Positions 29,526-40,257 of a stretch of DNA of 64,000 bases are shown one piece after another. The notes below the pieces were generated by a model that searched no databases, was not told where the DNA came from, and was given only the letters and a program-made list of their open reading frames with translations. Position numbers and translations under genes: made by a program. The stretch covers positions 248,001 to 312,000 of the forward strand of contig WHUZ01000069.1 of NCBI GenBank assembly GCA_015179045.1, written 5' to 3'. The stretch is from Kalaharituber pfeilii (lineage: Eukaryota; Ascomycota; Pezizomycetes; Pezizales; Pezizaceae). Each line of letters begins with the position of its first letter. Positions within the stretch are counted from its first letter, which is position 1.

Positions 29526-30114
29526 TTAACAACACGTTCTCGGCGCGTCAGCAGCTGAATTCGAGGAGGGGTAATTCCGGCATTATCAACCGGCACTCCC
29601 TGTAAACAGCACGTTCTCGGCGCGTCAGCAGCTGAATGGATTCCGGCAGTATCAACCGGCACTCTGGATGTTACGGAGTCTACGATGATGTAGCTAAAGT
29701 GAGGGTGTAACTTAGGACAACGCTTGAAGCTTGACCATCTCTCGAAGGCAGAAGACCCTCCTTATATAGCCAGCTCCCCGCGCATGCCCACTGTATGTTC
29801 TATTGCTTATGCTATCTATGCTTAACAATCGATATCAATGCTTAACAATCAATAACAATGTCTGAGGCTCTCGCCATAGCCCATAGGGCGGCACGCGAGT
29901 ATTGATATAAAAAAAAAAAAAAAAAAAAAAAAAATGTCTGAGGCTGTGCACAACAAGCCTACGCGTACTCTTGCCACTCAGTGGCACAACTCACTCAACC
30001 ATGTGCTTCGCTTGTGATACACTTCCGTGACCCGACCTGTCAATTGTATTGCCCTGCTGTAGCTATCGGTTGATCAGGCCGAATGGTCACTAGCAGCCTT
30101 ACGGGTCAACTCAG
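29526..30114. other. 65-bp direct repeat and probable solo LTR
   Basis: 29528-29650 holds two copies of CACGTTCTCGGCGCGTCAGC followed by a CAACCGGCACTC end, similar to the outer ends of the foldback elements. From 29659 TGTTACGGAGTCTACG, with a TATA-like CTTATATAGCC at 29760, looks like an LTR running to about 30025 (TTCCGTGAC); no TSD found. A LINE micro-insertion sits at 29870-29932. No gene. Confidence 0.45.
29870..29932 (+). mobile_element. LINE family A micro-insertion
   Basis: CTCGCCATAGCCCATAGGGC, GGCACGCGAGTATTGATAT and poly-A. The 13-bp TSD AATGTCTGAGGCT lies at 29857-29869 and 29933-29945. Confidence 0.93.
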
Positions 30115-31240
30115 CATCAGCAAAAACGAAAAAAATCGCCCCATGCGCCTGGAGCATAGGGCGCACAGGGCAAGAACTGGGGAACATGTTGCAACGCGGT
30201 CCCGTCGCGTGCGCCATGTTGCATCCTACCATACATGGATCGCCCTGAGAAATCGGTGAATGTATCTGCCAAGTCTGGAAGATCCGGCCTTGCAAGCAGT
30301 CCCCACAACGCACAGCCAAGTGGCCTTTGCACCAGTGATTCAGCAGACTGATACAGTATGACTTGCTCTAGGAGTTCACTGGCACTGCTAACCAACTCCC
30401 TGACCTGTCCAGTCAGGGATAATGACCTCACAGATTCATTTGCTTTTAACCTATACTCTCCTAGAGAGGGTGACTGCATCCAGCGATGCCTAAAAGAATC
30501 AATCAAATATACTATACCTTCTTGAGAGATACTATGTTCTCTTGAAGGCCCGTTTGATCTTATAATCCCTAGAGCGAAGCTTACTAATTATGATAGCTGG
30601 TACCTGTTACATTGGAATTCATAATGCGAGGTAACTTCATTTATTTGATCTGTTATTATCTTAAAAAATTTGCTCCCCATGAACCAATCGTGGGACATAC
30701 AATAAAATAACCAAAACTTCCACTGAAATAAAAGTATATAGGAGAGCCCTGCCTTGCCCAACAGCTGCAAGCGCAGGTATATGATACAGTAAAAAAAAAA
30801 AACAGTATAGCAATCACTAAGAGGAGCAAAAAAGCAGGACGGCTCTTACTTATTATCTTGCCATAACCTATAAGGTTTAGCTTATTCTGCTGCATCTCGT
30901 GCCATAGAGAGAAATGAGTCATACCTGTCAAATTGAGCTTATTCTTGTGCTGTCGAGAGAGACTTATCATACCTGTTAATTAAGATCATCCTGCCTCATC
31001 TTACGACGTGGAAATGGTACTGCTCTCCTTATAGATTGAGTCCATAAGTAGCTATTGACGGAAATCTGTCATACCTATCAGATTCAGCTCATTCTGCCTC
31101 ATCTTATACTGTTGAGAAGGGTCTACAATACCTGTTAAATTTAACTTATTATGTCTCATCTCTCACTATCAAAAGGTCCTGTCATACTTTGTTAATAGAG
31201 CTCATACTACTATATCTCCCGCCGCATCCTGAAGGGTCTA
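30115..31240. repeat. Duplicated segment, copy 2
   Basis: The uninterrupted partner of 25149-26700. It contains a 129-codon minus-strand open frame (30117-30506) with an unrecognised sequence (LGEYRLKANESV, LTGQVRELVSSASELL), also visible with substitutions in copy 1 (25369-25623). It may be a fragment of an unknown repeat protein. A family B tail lies at 30745-30802. Confidence 0.85.
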
Positions 31241-31760
31241 CCATACCGGTGAAATTTAACTCATATTACCATATTCTGCATTGTTGAAGGCTGCCATCCT
31301 GTCAGATTAAGCTGTTGTTGCCATATCTCACATAGTTGACGAGGACCTAGTATACCTATTAAGTTGAGCTGTTGTTGCCATATCTCGCGTGGTTGAGTGG
31401 ACCTAGCATACCTATTAAGTTAAGCTAGTTAGCAGCAGTAAAAGGAGTGGGTTGCTTGTGCTTTGATTCCTGCCTACACGAGATGCAATTCGGGCATGAT
31501 TTTGTTGTTGCCATATCTCGTATGGTTGAGTGGGACCTAGCATACCTGTTAAGTTGAGCTCATATTCGTATATTTCGCGTGAGTGGGACCTAGCATACCT
31601 ATGAAGTTGAGCTTATGTTGCCATATCTTATACCATCAAGGTATGCGATCCTGTCAGATTAAGCCATATTTCATACCGTTAGGTAGAACGCGTTATACTT
31701 ATTAGATTCAGCTCATTCTATCATACGCTGTTTAAGAGAGCCCATCATACCTACTATTCA
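30860..31760 (-). repeat. 57-bp satellite array 6 (inverted)
   Basis: About fifteen reverse-complement units (CATACCTGTTAAATTTAACT, TTGTTGCCATATCTCGCGTG), AT-enriched, with a ~90-bp non-repeat interruption near 31430-31500. The first part belongs to duplicated segment copy 2. Confidence 0.85.
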
Positions 31761-31799
31761 CGTCAACAAATACAATCTCTATGCATTAGCATATTGCAC

Positions 31800-33130
31800 A
31801 TGTCTGCCAGTAACCTAGTTGTGATGTCAGAGTGGGAGATAATCCTGGCAGTATTAACCGGCAACCTGGAAGTGTACTGATCAACAGCCTATCATCCTAC
31901 ATTGGGTTGCCAGCCAACCTATATGAGTAACAACCAGCGGCTGTGGTGGCCGGCCCAATGAGCGGCTCAATCAGCGGGCCAACATGCAGCCTAATGAGCG
32001 GCCCAACGCGCGACCTGATGAGCTGAATTTAATAACAGTAGATTTTGGCGCACCAGCATGTGGTTTGTCCCAAATCAGCAATGTCTTAACAGGACAGCTC
32101 AAGCATACTTGCCAGATTGAGATAATTGACTGCCAGGAAGATATTGAGCAGATTGAGCCAATTGAGCGTATCGAGTATATTGAGCGCGGGTATGAGATAT
32201 AGAGAGTAGAGAATATTGGGCATATTGAGCCTGTTCAGCATATTGGGCATGAATTCCCGACCCGGGCTAGGAATTGACCACTTTCGCAGTGCATATGAGA
32301 TGTAGAGAGTATTAAGCACATTGAGTACGCCATGAGTTGCAGAGAATATTAAGCATATTGACTGCACACATGACGTATGGAGAGTATTGAGTATATTGAG
32401 CCATGCATGAGATATTGAACATGTTAAGTATATTGAGCATTTACTGCGCGCATGAGATATTGAGCAGAAATGGAATCGGCATGCGAAGGTGATATGTATG
32501 AATTACGGGACTACGAAAGGGCCTCACGCCGACCTAATCTGAAGGCGATATATACGAATTAAGGGCCCCACGCCGACAGCCAGCGTCAGGCTGCAGGTCA
32601 ATTATTGTAATTGCATTGTGGATACCCAAATGCGCTGAGATGCAATAATCATTAATCAAAGGTTCACTTGTAGCATCAGGATGCAACAGGGTGTAAGATC
32701 TAGCGTCAGAACACTGGGGCGCATAGAGCGCAATACGAAAGGCGGGTTGCATCAGGCCGCTGGGTCAGTATGCCTGGACGCAACCTTTGTTTTGGTCATG
32801 GATGCCTACTACTCAATTGAAATAAAGTTTAACTGTTGCAAAGGGAGCTTTAAGCTAGAACCTGGGCTACTCGCAGAGTCACTCACTCGGCTACTTATTG
32901 GGCTGCTCATCGGGCTGCTTATTGGGTCGGCCACTACAGCCGCTGGTTGTCATTCACATGCGTCGGCTGGCAACCCAATATAGGATGATAGGCTGTTGCT
33001 CAGTACACTTCCAGGTTGCCGGTTGATACTGCAGGAATTACCCCTCATTCTGACGTCAAGTTTAGTGTTGACTAGGTTGGTGATACAACGTGCCGACGCG
33101 CTCAGAACATGTTTGTTTATGTTTGTTGAC
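31800..33130. mobile_element. Foldback-like element, copy 1
   Basis: The left arm (~31815-32125) and right arm (~32830-33085) are inverted repeats: AACCTGGAAGTGTACTGATC, CAGCCTATCATCCTACATTG and GGTTGCCAGCC reappear inverted on the right. Inside are an ATTGAGCATATTGAGC-type microsatellite (32130-32470) and a unique segment (32480-32825) with two copies of a CACGCCGAC-ended motif. Both outer sides abut 57-bp satellite. No transposase or open frame. Confidence 0.75.
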
Positions 33131-33139
33131 GCGACTGTT

Positions 33140-33560
33140 GCAGCACATATTTACAGGTATGGCAGGCCCCTCTTAACAGTATGACATTTGGCAGAATAAG
33201 CTATTGACAGGTAGGGCAGCTCTCCTCAATGCTCCCGATCAGAAGTGAAGGACACCCCATCCCGTATTGACATTTCACCCGCATCATGTATGAGCACCGC
33301 GGGCACTACATGTACTTATCGGCTGTTTTTAGTTTTTGTTTCCTTTTAATAAACCCTCGCCATAGCCCATAGGGCGGCATGCGAGTACTGATATAAAAAG
33401 AAAAAAAAAAAGCTCCTTGATGCACCACAATGAGCCGAATCCTCTATTTCAGCGAGAGTGGCAAAATGGACTATATTACATGAAGCAGGAGCGGTAGGGT
33501 GACCGATAATGGTATGGCATGATAGGATGATGAAGGGGCACCTGGATATAGATCACAATA
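33140..33560 (+). repeat. 57-bp satellite array 7 (short), LINE tail and edge module
   Basis: 33140-33235 has about two satellite units. 33290-33412 is a family A 3' UTR (TGAGCACCGCGGGCACTACA), tail (ATA loop) and A-rich end; its TSD is unclear. 33430-33560 resumes satellite-edge sequence ending GGGGCACCTGGATATAGATC, matching the edges at 1.0, 24.28 and 58.7 kb. Confidence 0.7.
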
Positions 33561-34040
33561 GCTAGATATACATAATCAGTTGTCAAACAAGGCGTTCTAT
33601 CTGCAGTACTTGCTATTGTGAAAAAGCTTCTTCAGTGTGTATAAGTGGTTGATACCGTGAAAGTACATGGCACACTTATCAGTTGCGCAGAGACGTAATA
33701 GAGGCATCTGGAAACTGCCTGGGTGTAAACAACCTTAGTTAGTGCGTCTAGTTATGATCAACAGGTAACATGCGTCCAGGGTGCATAGGACGTTACAATG
33801 AATAGATGAGGTGTATTCACGGCGCACAGAGCCTTAGTTACTGCGCCAGGTTACAATGAATAGATGACGTGCATCCAGGGCGCACAGAGCCTTGTTTAGT
33901 GCGCCAGGTTACAATGAGTAGATGACGTGCATCCAGGGCGCTCAAGGCGCTTGGGGGTATTCAGCCCCCCGGGTGCTTCAGGGCGATTTTCCGTTTTTGC
34001 TGATGAGGTGGATATCCCAGCATCTCTGGGTAGGCCCGTG
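33561..34040. repeat. 58-bp minisatellite in LTR-like context
   Basis: GTTACAATGAATAGATGACG recurs at 33792, 33850 and 33908 (58 bp apart), within units containing GCGCACAGAGCCTTAGTTAC. The block ends GGCCCGTGACA, an LTR-like terminus directly against the foldback arm. No gene. Confidence 0.65.
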
Positions 34041-35410
34041 ACACTGGAAGTGTACTGATCAACAGCCCATCATGCCCATATCATACTGCTGGGGTCTGCC
34101 AGCCGACCCATGTGAATAGCAATCAGCGGCTATAGTGGCTGACCCAATGAGCGGCCCGAAGGGCAGCCCAATGAGCAGCTTAATGAGCGGCCTACTGAGA
34201 GTGGCCTTTGCAACAGCGTAAACTTCGTGTTCAATTGAGCAATGTCCTAAGAGGGCATCTTTGGCATGCTGTGACATTGCCAGATTGAGATAATTGACAA
34301 CTCTGGAGCTCTTATGTAAGGGCGATGCTGGGATCAGTAGGCGAAGGCACGATCGCGGGTGCTACGAGACAGCAGGGACAGAGCGGGACAAGGTAGAAGA
34401 GAGAATGAGCGTACGTTGACCAGTGGAGACTACATACAGGCGGGTAGAAGAGGTATATATAGACGAGAGAGAGTGAACAGAAGTAGCAGGTACGAGTATT
34501 GCGTGAACTTGGACATGACGACATAGAAGAAGACAGATGGAAATAGAAACATACATGACGACATAGAAGAGTGCTTGTAGAATGCTGTAGAATGATATAG
34601 AATGATGTAGAGCTATGGCGGCGGTTCGAGGGCATTCTGTGGTTCGGGTCGATCACTGCATGGTTGTTACCAAGAACTAATCCCTGTTATTTCCTATTGC
34701 GGCATGATATCTTAGGCATATCAGGCGTATCAAGCGTATTGAGCGCGCACGTAAAATACTGGGTATCATCAGCATGTTGAGTGCGTATCTGGACATGCAT
34801 GAGATATTCTGCATACTACACAGTAGTCGGCATCCCAGCATTACTTATTCCACTTCAATATACTAGTGAGAAGTGTGCGCGCTCAACATGGTAAACGTTT
34901 CCAATATGCCCAATATGCCCAATATGCCCAATATGTCCAATATGCCCAATGTGACCAATATGTCGAATGTTGCTCAACCGCTCATGTATGTACTCAATAT
35001 CTGATGTACGCACTCAATATACTTAATATGCTCAATACAACTGATATGCCCAATATCTTCAGAGTGGTCAATTATCTCAATCTGGCAATATCGCAGCCTG
35101 CCTAAGCCGCCCTCTTAGAACATTGCTCAATTGAGACGAAGTTTACGCCATTGCAAACGCCCAGCTTGGAGGGCCACTCATTGGGCTACTGTACTCATTG
35201 GGCCGCTCATCAGGCTACTTATTGGGTCGGCCACCACCGCCGCTGGTTGTATTCACATGGGTCGGCTGGCAGACCCCAGTAGTACGGTATGGGCATGATG
35301 GGCTGTTGATCATTACACTTCCAGCCTGCCGGTTGACATGATTGCTGGAATTACTCCTCATTTCTGACGTCAAGTTCAGCTGCAAGTAGGTTGCTGGCCA
35401 GACCTTGTAG
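34041..35410. mobile_element. Foldback-like element, copy 2 (long palindrome)
   Basis: The left arm from 34044 (GGAAGTGTACTGATCAACAG) to GCCAGATTGAGATAATTGAC at about 34290 is the inverse of the right arm, from GTCAATTATCTCAATCTGGC near 35073 to about 35330. Inside the arms, an ATTGAGC-type microsatellite on the left mirrors a CCAATATGCC microsatellite on the right (34870-35050), so the whole can fold into one hairpin centred near 34840. About 34310-34705 is a single-arm insertion with LTR-like TGTAAGGGC and TATATATAG. Confidence 0.78.
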
Positions 35411-35464
35411 AGTACAACGTCCGACACACTGAGAGCGTGTCTGTTGACGCGAATATTGAAGCAC

Positions 35465-36440
35465 ATATTTACAGGTATGGTAGGCCCTCTTAAATGGCGT
35501 ACAATGAACTGAATCTGACAGGTATGACTCTTTCTACTCAACGGTGCGAGATGCGGCAACACGAGCAGAATTTTACAGGTATGGCAGGTCCCACTCCGCA
35601 GTGCGCGATGAGCCAGAATGAGCTGAATTTGACAGGTACGGCATCCCCTCTCGATGGCACGTGATATGGCAACATGACATTAACTTAACAGGTTTGACAG
35701 GTATGCTGCGATGGCGCGAGATGTGGCAACATGAGCTGGATTTGACAGTATGGCAGCCTCTGTCCACGATGCGCGATATGCTGCAGAATGAGCTCTGTTA
35801 ACAAGTATGGCAGGCCCCTCTCGACAGTGCGATATGCTGCAGAACAAGCTCTTTTAACAGGTATGGCAGGCCCCTCTCCACGGTGCGCGATATGGCGACA
35901 TGAGCTAAATCTGACAGTATGGCAGGCCCTCTCCACGACGCGCGATATGCTGTAGAATGAGCTCTGTTAACAAGTATGACAGCCACTCTCGAGCTCGATA
36001 GCACGCGATGTGATACAGAATGAGCTCTGTTCACAGGTATGGCAGCCCCTCTCAATGGCGCGCAATATGCTGCAAAACGCACTTTATTAACAGCTATGGC
36101 AGGTCCCACACGGCGGTGCGCGATGAGGTAGAATGAGCTGAATTTGACAGGTATGGGAGTACCCTTCGCGTCGCAGGATGAAGTGGAATAAGCTCAATTG
36201 ACAGGTATGGCAGGCTCCTCTCGATAGTACGAGATGTGCCAAATGGGCTCCATTTACCGGTATAGTAGGTACCAAGGGTGGTGGGCGATGGGGCAGATTG
36301 AGCAGAATTTGACAGGTATGGCAGACCCCTCTCAACCGCGCGACATGCTGCAGAATACGCTAAATTTGACAGGTATGACAGGCCTCGGCGGTGTGAGATC
36401 AGGCAGAATGAGCTCAATCTCATAGTTACAGTAGGTTCAA
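35465..36440 (+). repeat. 57-bp satellite array 8
   Basis: About seventeen plus-orientation units (TTTACAGGTATGGTAGGCCC first; CAGAATGAGCTCAATCTCAT last). It begins exactly at the CACATATTTACAGGTATGG junction used also at 33150, where the foldback elements end. 36441-36602 beyond it shows nothing recognisable. Confidence 0.9.
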
Positions 36441-36602
36441 CTTGACGGCGTGATTTGATGGCAAGCTATAGTGAATCTGGAGGCCAATTTGGCGACCGGG
36501 TGGCACAGTGGGCATAGAAGTGTACCAGAAAGTCATTTTTGTAGATATTTTTAGTCATTATTTAATAAATTTATGAGTTGCATATTGCATTTTGGTATTC
36601 GG

Positions 36603-36846
36603 TGTGGGGACGCTGACATAATGAGGATGTGCGCATAAGAGAGGGAAGCTTGGCATGCGGTGGCACGTGATGGGATGTATGGGTTATATATTTGTATGGT
36701 TACGGAGCGTTAGCTAGTAATCATCAATCAATCAAGCAATCTTCTCTCGCACCCGCTCACACTATCAGTTGTACGTTCGTTCCGCCAGCTCTCACTCTCC
36801 CGGTCTCTCACAGGCGGTAGTGATCTATACTATCTGTCTTCTTACA
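36603..36846 (+). repeat. 5' LTR of gypsy 1
   Basis: TGTGGGGACGCTGACATAAT to CTGTCTTCTTACA, with TATA-like GGTTATATATTTG at 36682. The other copy is 44307-44550. Confidence 0.95.
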
Positions 36847-36866
36847 TTGGTCCCTTCGACCGGAGA
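36847..36866 (+). promoter_or_regulatory. Primer-binding site of gypsy 1
   Basis: Directly after the LTR the sequence reads TTGGTCCCTTCGACCGGAGA; the TGG one base in could pair with the CCA end of a tRNA. The primer tRNA is not identified. Confidence 0.6.
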
Positions 36867-37031
36867 GCTGTGGCTGTAGAACGACTGCAACTTGATACCG
36901 CAATCGCAATCGCATCATGACTTTGATTTAGACCTTAGGTCGCAATCCGCGCAAATTGGGTATATCGCAAAACACTCGCAACGCACACGCACTCGCACTG
37001 GCACTGGCATAGGCACACGCATCTGGCATCT

Positions 37032-37190
37032 CGCACACGCAAACAGCGCACACGCAAACAGCGCACACGCAAACAGCGCACACGCAAACAGCGCACACGC
37101 AAACAGCGCACACGCAAACAGCGCACACGCAAACAGCGCACACGCAAACAGCGCACACGCAAACAGCACACACGCAAAAAGCACCTGCGC
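37032..37190 (+). repeat. 15-bp minisatellite in the gypsy 1 leader
   Basis: About ten copies of CACACGCAAACAGCG, the last ones variant (CACACGCAAAAAGCA). It is a multiple of three and so makes long repetitive open frames on both strands that are not genes. Confidence 0.95.
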
Positions 37191-37459
37191 AAAAAGCACC
37201 TGCGCACTCGCATATACGCACTTAGACATACCGCACCACGCACACCGCACCTGCAAGACCTCAACTCACTCCGGAGGTGGGAGAGGCATTAGACCCTGAA
37301 AAACGCCACACGAGATAGCACAAAAAGCATAGAATAGTATCGAAGCAAGTATTCCTTTTGTCAGCACTATTTATCAGCGTGATTTATCAGCGTGATTTAT
37401 CAGCGTGATTAGGAATATCATACAGCACCACAACAAAAATTAGTCACGATTTGTTAGTA

Positions 37460-39355
37460 ATGGAGCGAACATTGATGGCGGAGGTTCTGAGTGGACGCTT
37501 TGACGTTGTGTTGACTTTAGTGGTCGCTACCATTCTCAGCCACTTTGCCACATTTCCTAATTTGGTAGTCATTACCGTTCTTGGCCTGTGTGTGGCAACA
37601 AACCGCACGGCAACCGGATCAGGTGATAGAAGATCAGATGATAGAAGATCAGGTGGAGGCAATGGTAGGCTTGGTGTCGAATATGTTGAATATGCTGAGT
37701 CTGCGAAAGATATAAGGAAGCCAGGAAGGACGCATCGAGAGAGGGAGGCACGCATACCTTCATCGGCACGCACATCCGCACGCACATCTTCCTCCGCACC
37801 GCACAATCAGCACAATCGCACCTCGCAACCGCACCCTCCGCTCGCACCGCTCTCTACTTCATCTCTTGCTTGTAACCGCACCCGCACTCGCACCCGCACT
37901 CGCACAGGCACTCGCACCCGCACACGCACTTGCACACGCACCTTACCTTGCACACGCACCTTTCCTCGCAACCACATCTCGCACCGCATCTGTACCTGTT
38001 CAGCACTCTCCGAATCGAAAGCAACCATGCCAGAAGGAAGTGTCGCCGCATCCGGATCTTCTTCATCCGCTGGTTCTTCATCTGCTGGTTCGACTGCTGG
38101 TGTTTCCACGAGTACCTCAGCATCTGTGCCTATCTCATCCCTCTGTTATTTCCCACTACCGCATCAACCAGGTGCACCAAATTTTGAGGGGAAGGACATA
38201 TCACGATTTATTGCTATATGGGAAGATTTGACAGCAGGGTGGGAGGACGAGAAACGAATTAGAAAACTCCCCTTCTATTGTGATGAGGATACGGGCACTC
38301 ATGTTAAACAAATCATTAACTTCAAGACTGTGACAACATGGGATACATTCAAAAAGGAACTGCTGGAAGAGTTTAAGGATTATGACGAAGAGCAACGAAG
38401 GAATACCGAGGCTTACCTGCGTTCCATGATTCGCACTATTCGGAACATGTCGGACCCTACTCCCATTCAAATGAGATCCTTTATTTTCAACTTTTCGGAA
38501 AGGTCAGAGTATTTAGTCAGCACTGGGGCTATTAGTGAACATACCCGAGTTCTTCTTTTCCTTCAGGCGTTCACAGAAAAGGTAGGCGACATGCTGTGCA
38601 AGGAATGCTCGATTGAGTTGGAGAAACCGTCGACGACACGAACGATTTGGGCGGACCTGAAGAAGGAGGCGTTAAAAATATGCACCAAACAAAACCTGCA
38701 AATGTGGAGGTTACCAAAGGTTATCCAAATGGTTGATAAAGACATGGATGTGAAGGAAGCAACGCCGTTTAAGCCAATAGCAGAGAAGCCATCTCCGAAT
38801 CCCGAGCCTCCAGCATCGAAGGGAAAAGTTGACGTAGACGAACTCGCCGACATGATGAAGGAGCTGAAGTTGTATCATATCGAAATGCAGCGGACGCGAC
38901 AAAATCAGCAAGGACCATCGAGACCATACTATTCACCCAATCAATATGGCAACCGAGAATATCCACCAAGTGCAAACCGTGTCAACATTAGGTGGTGCTA
39001 TTGGGACGGTGGACCGCATGGTAGGGACTCTTGTGAAGGATTAAGGAAGGCAATTGAAAGAGGAGATGTACATCGACGTGGTCCAGTGCTGTATCTAGGG
39101 CAGGAGGGGGTAGGGGACCCAGTGCGTGTACCTATCCCAGTTGAGGTTGATGGAAAGATTGAATGGCAGCAGGACTGGGTGGCTGCGCAACTAAGGAAGA
39201 AGGAGTCGGAGATGCCTAAAGCGAATTGTATTACCATCGAGGACTGTTTGCCCAAATCAGCATCAGAGTTCATCAACGGCGAGCCAGTTGCATACGTCGC
39301 AACGGAGGAATCGAGATTAGAAGCAGAGGTAGAGGAGAAGAGGGGCGGCGACTAG
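37460..39355 (+). CDS. Gag of gypsy 1
   Basis: Open from ATG 37460 (alternative ATG 38027, MPEGSVAASG, just before the conserved part). The N-terminal ~190 codons are low-complexity (Arg-Thr repeats). The capsid-like region has FEGKDISRFIAIWEDLTAGW and, later, TWDTFKKELLEEFKDYDEEQ. Near the C-terminus the knuckle C-Y-W-D-G-G-P-H-G-R-D-S-C lacks the second cysteine of CCHC, as in a known group of fungal gypsy Gags where the motif reads C-x2-C/D. Gag forms the particle that packages element RNA. Ends TAG 39353, overlapping the protease frame by 130 bp, which would need a -1 shift. Confidence 0.85.
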   Translation: MERTLMAEVLSGRFDVVLTLVVATILSHFATFPNLVVITVLGLCVATNRTATGSGDRRSDDRRSGGGNGRLGVEYVEYAESAKDIRKPGRTHREREARIPSSARTSARTSSSAPHNQHNRTSQPHPPLAPLSTSSLACNRTRTRTRTRTGTRTRTRTCTRTLPCTRTFPRNHISHRICTCSALSESKATMPEGSVAASGSSSSAGSSSAGSTAGVSTSTSASVPISSLCYFPLPHQPGAPNFEGKDISRFIAIWEDLTAGWEDEKRIRKLPFYCDEDTGTHVKQIINFKTVTTWDTFKKELLEEFKDYDEEQRRNTEAYLRSMIRTIRNMSDPTPIQMRSFIFNFSERSEYLVSTGAISEHTRVLLFLQAFTEKVGDMLCKECSIELEKPSTTRTIWADLKKEALKICTKQNLQMWRLPKVIQMVDKDMDVKEATPFKPIAEKPSPNPEPPASKGKVDVDELADMMKELKLYHIEMQRTRQNQQGPSRPYYSPNQYGNREYPPSANRVNIRWCYWDGGPHGRDSCEGLRKAIERGDVHRRGPVLYLGQEGVGDPVRVPIPVEVDGKIEWQQDWVAAQLRKKESEMPKANCITIEDCLPKSASEFINGEPVAYVATEESRLEAEVEEKRGGD

Positions 39356-40257
39356 ACGATGATGGCGACAGAACGAGGAAACGGCAGAAGAGTGGTTCAA
39401 CAATCCGAGTGATGCGGCGACCCGCTGGCATGGATAAAGGTAAAGAAAAAGATACTGTCATACAGGACGTAGGACCAAGCAGTGCTGGACCAAACAAGGA
39501 AGTAACAAAGCGGCAGAAGCAAGAGAAGCTATGGACCTCGCTTCGAGAATCAGCAAACCTCCTTGAGTTAAGCAACAAGGTCCTCGACTCACCAATTCCG
39601 GGATTAACAGTGCGCGAGGTCTTATCGCTATCTCCGGATCTCATTCAGCAATGGTTCGGTATCAAGAGGGTTCCACCGCTTAACAAGGATAAAGATGGGA
39701 AGGAGGGGGTTGATGCGCATATTAACGCACTGCGGTGGTCAGAAGCTCTGCGGAATCTGTATGCATGCGCATCACCACGTTGCAAGGGCCGGATCGAGGG
39801 ACAGACGTTTGATATGTTGATCGATTGTGGAGCTGAGCTGTGTCTAATGTCGAGGTCAGTATACGAAGAGTTGGACAACTTACCTATAGATCTCGAAGCG
39901 GAATGGACGGTGGGGTCGGCAAATTCGCAGCAGTCGATGATATATGGTATATGCCACGATGTGCCGGTTAACGTGGGAGGGATTGTCGCCAGCTGCAATT
40001 TCTTCGTCATGGAGGGTCTTTCGCAGGACGTCATCTTGGGGAGACCGTGGGAACGAAAGGTACGCGCGAAGCATGACAATCGAGATGACGGAAGCTGTTA
40101 CACGACCATATATGATGCCGACGGAAACTCTGCAACGTTCTGCTCCGTGCCCCCAAATCACAGCCGCAACCGCAGCAGAGCAAGGCTACCAAGGCAACCA
40201 GGATTAGGATCGGGATCAGGTTCGGGAATGGTATCGGGAAAAGGACCGCGTCAGTAG
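39226..40257 (+). CDS. Protease region of gypsy 1 pol
   Basis: Open frame, -1 relative to gag. Aspartic protease motifs: MLIDCGAELCLMS (D-C-G-A in place of D-S/T-G-A) and, ~75 residues on, VILGRPWE. The first ~170 codons are a basic linker with LLELSNKVLDSPIPGLTVRE. It cleaves the polyprotein. The frame ends at TAG 40255, and RT continues in a third frame; a slip at a C/A run near 40150 would restore continuity, so this is probably a disabling mutation. Confidence 0.75.
   Translation: MYYHRGLFAQISIRVHQRRASCIRRNGGIEIRSRGRGEEGRRLDDDGDRTRKRQKSGSTIRVMRRPAGMDKGKEKDTVIQDVGPSSAGPNKEVTKRQKQEKLWTSLRESANLLELSNKVLDSPIPGLTVREVLSLSPDLIQQWFGIKRVPPLNKDKDGKEGVDAHINALRWSEALRNLYACASPRCKGRIEGQTFDMLIDCGAELCLMSRSVYEELDNLPIDLEAEWTVGSANSQQSMIYGICHDVPVNVGGIVASCNFFVMEGLSQDVILGRPWERKVRAKHDNRDDGSCYTTIYDADGNSATFCSVPPNHSRNRSRARLPRQPGLGSGSGSGMVSGKGPRQ

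Noticed and set aside
34310..34705. Complete solo LTR inside the foldback arm
   Set aside because: TGTAAGGG and a TATA-like box are present, but the 3' end does not form TG..CA and no TSD is seen; only called LTR-like.
36892..37299. Long frames on both strands through the 15-bp minisatellite
   Set aside because: A CACACGCAAACAGCG repeat in the leader of gypsy 1; no domain and no independent start context.
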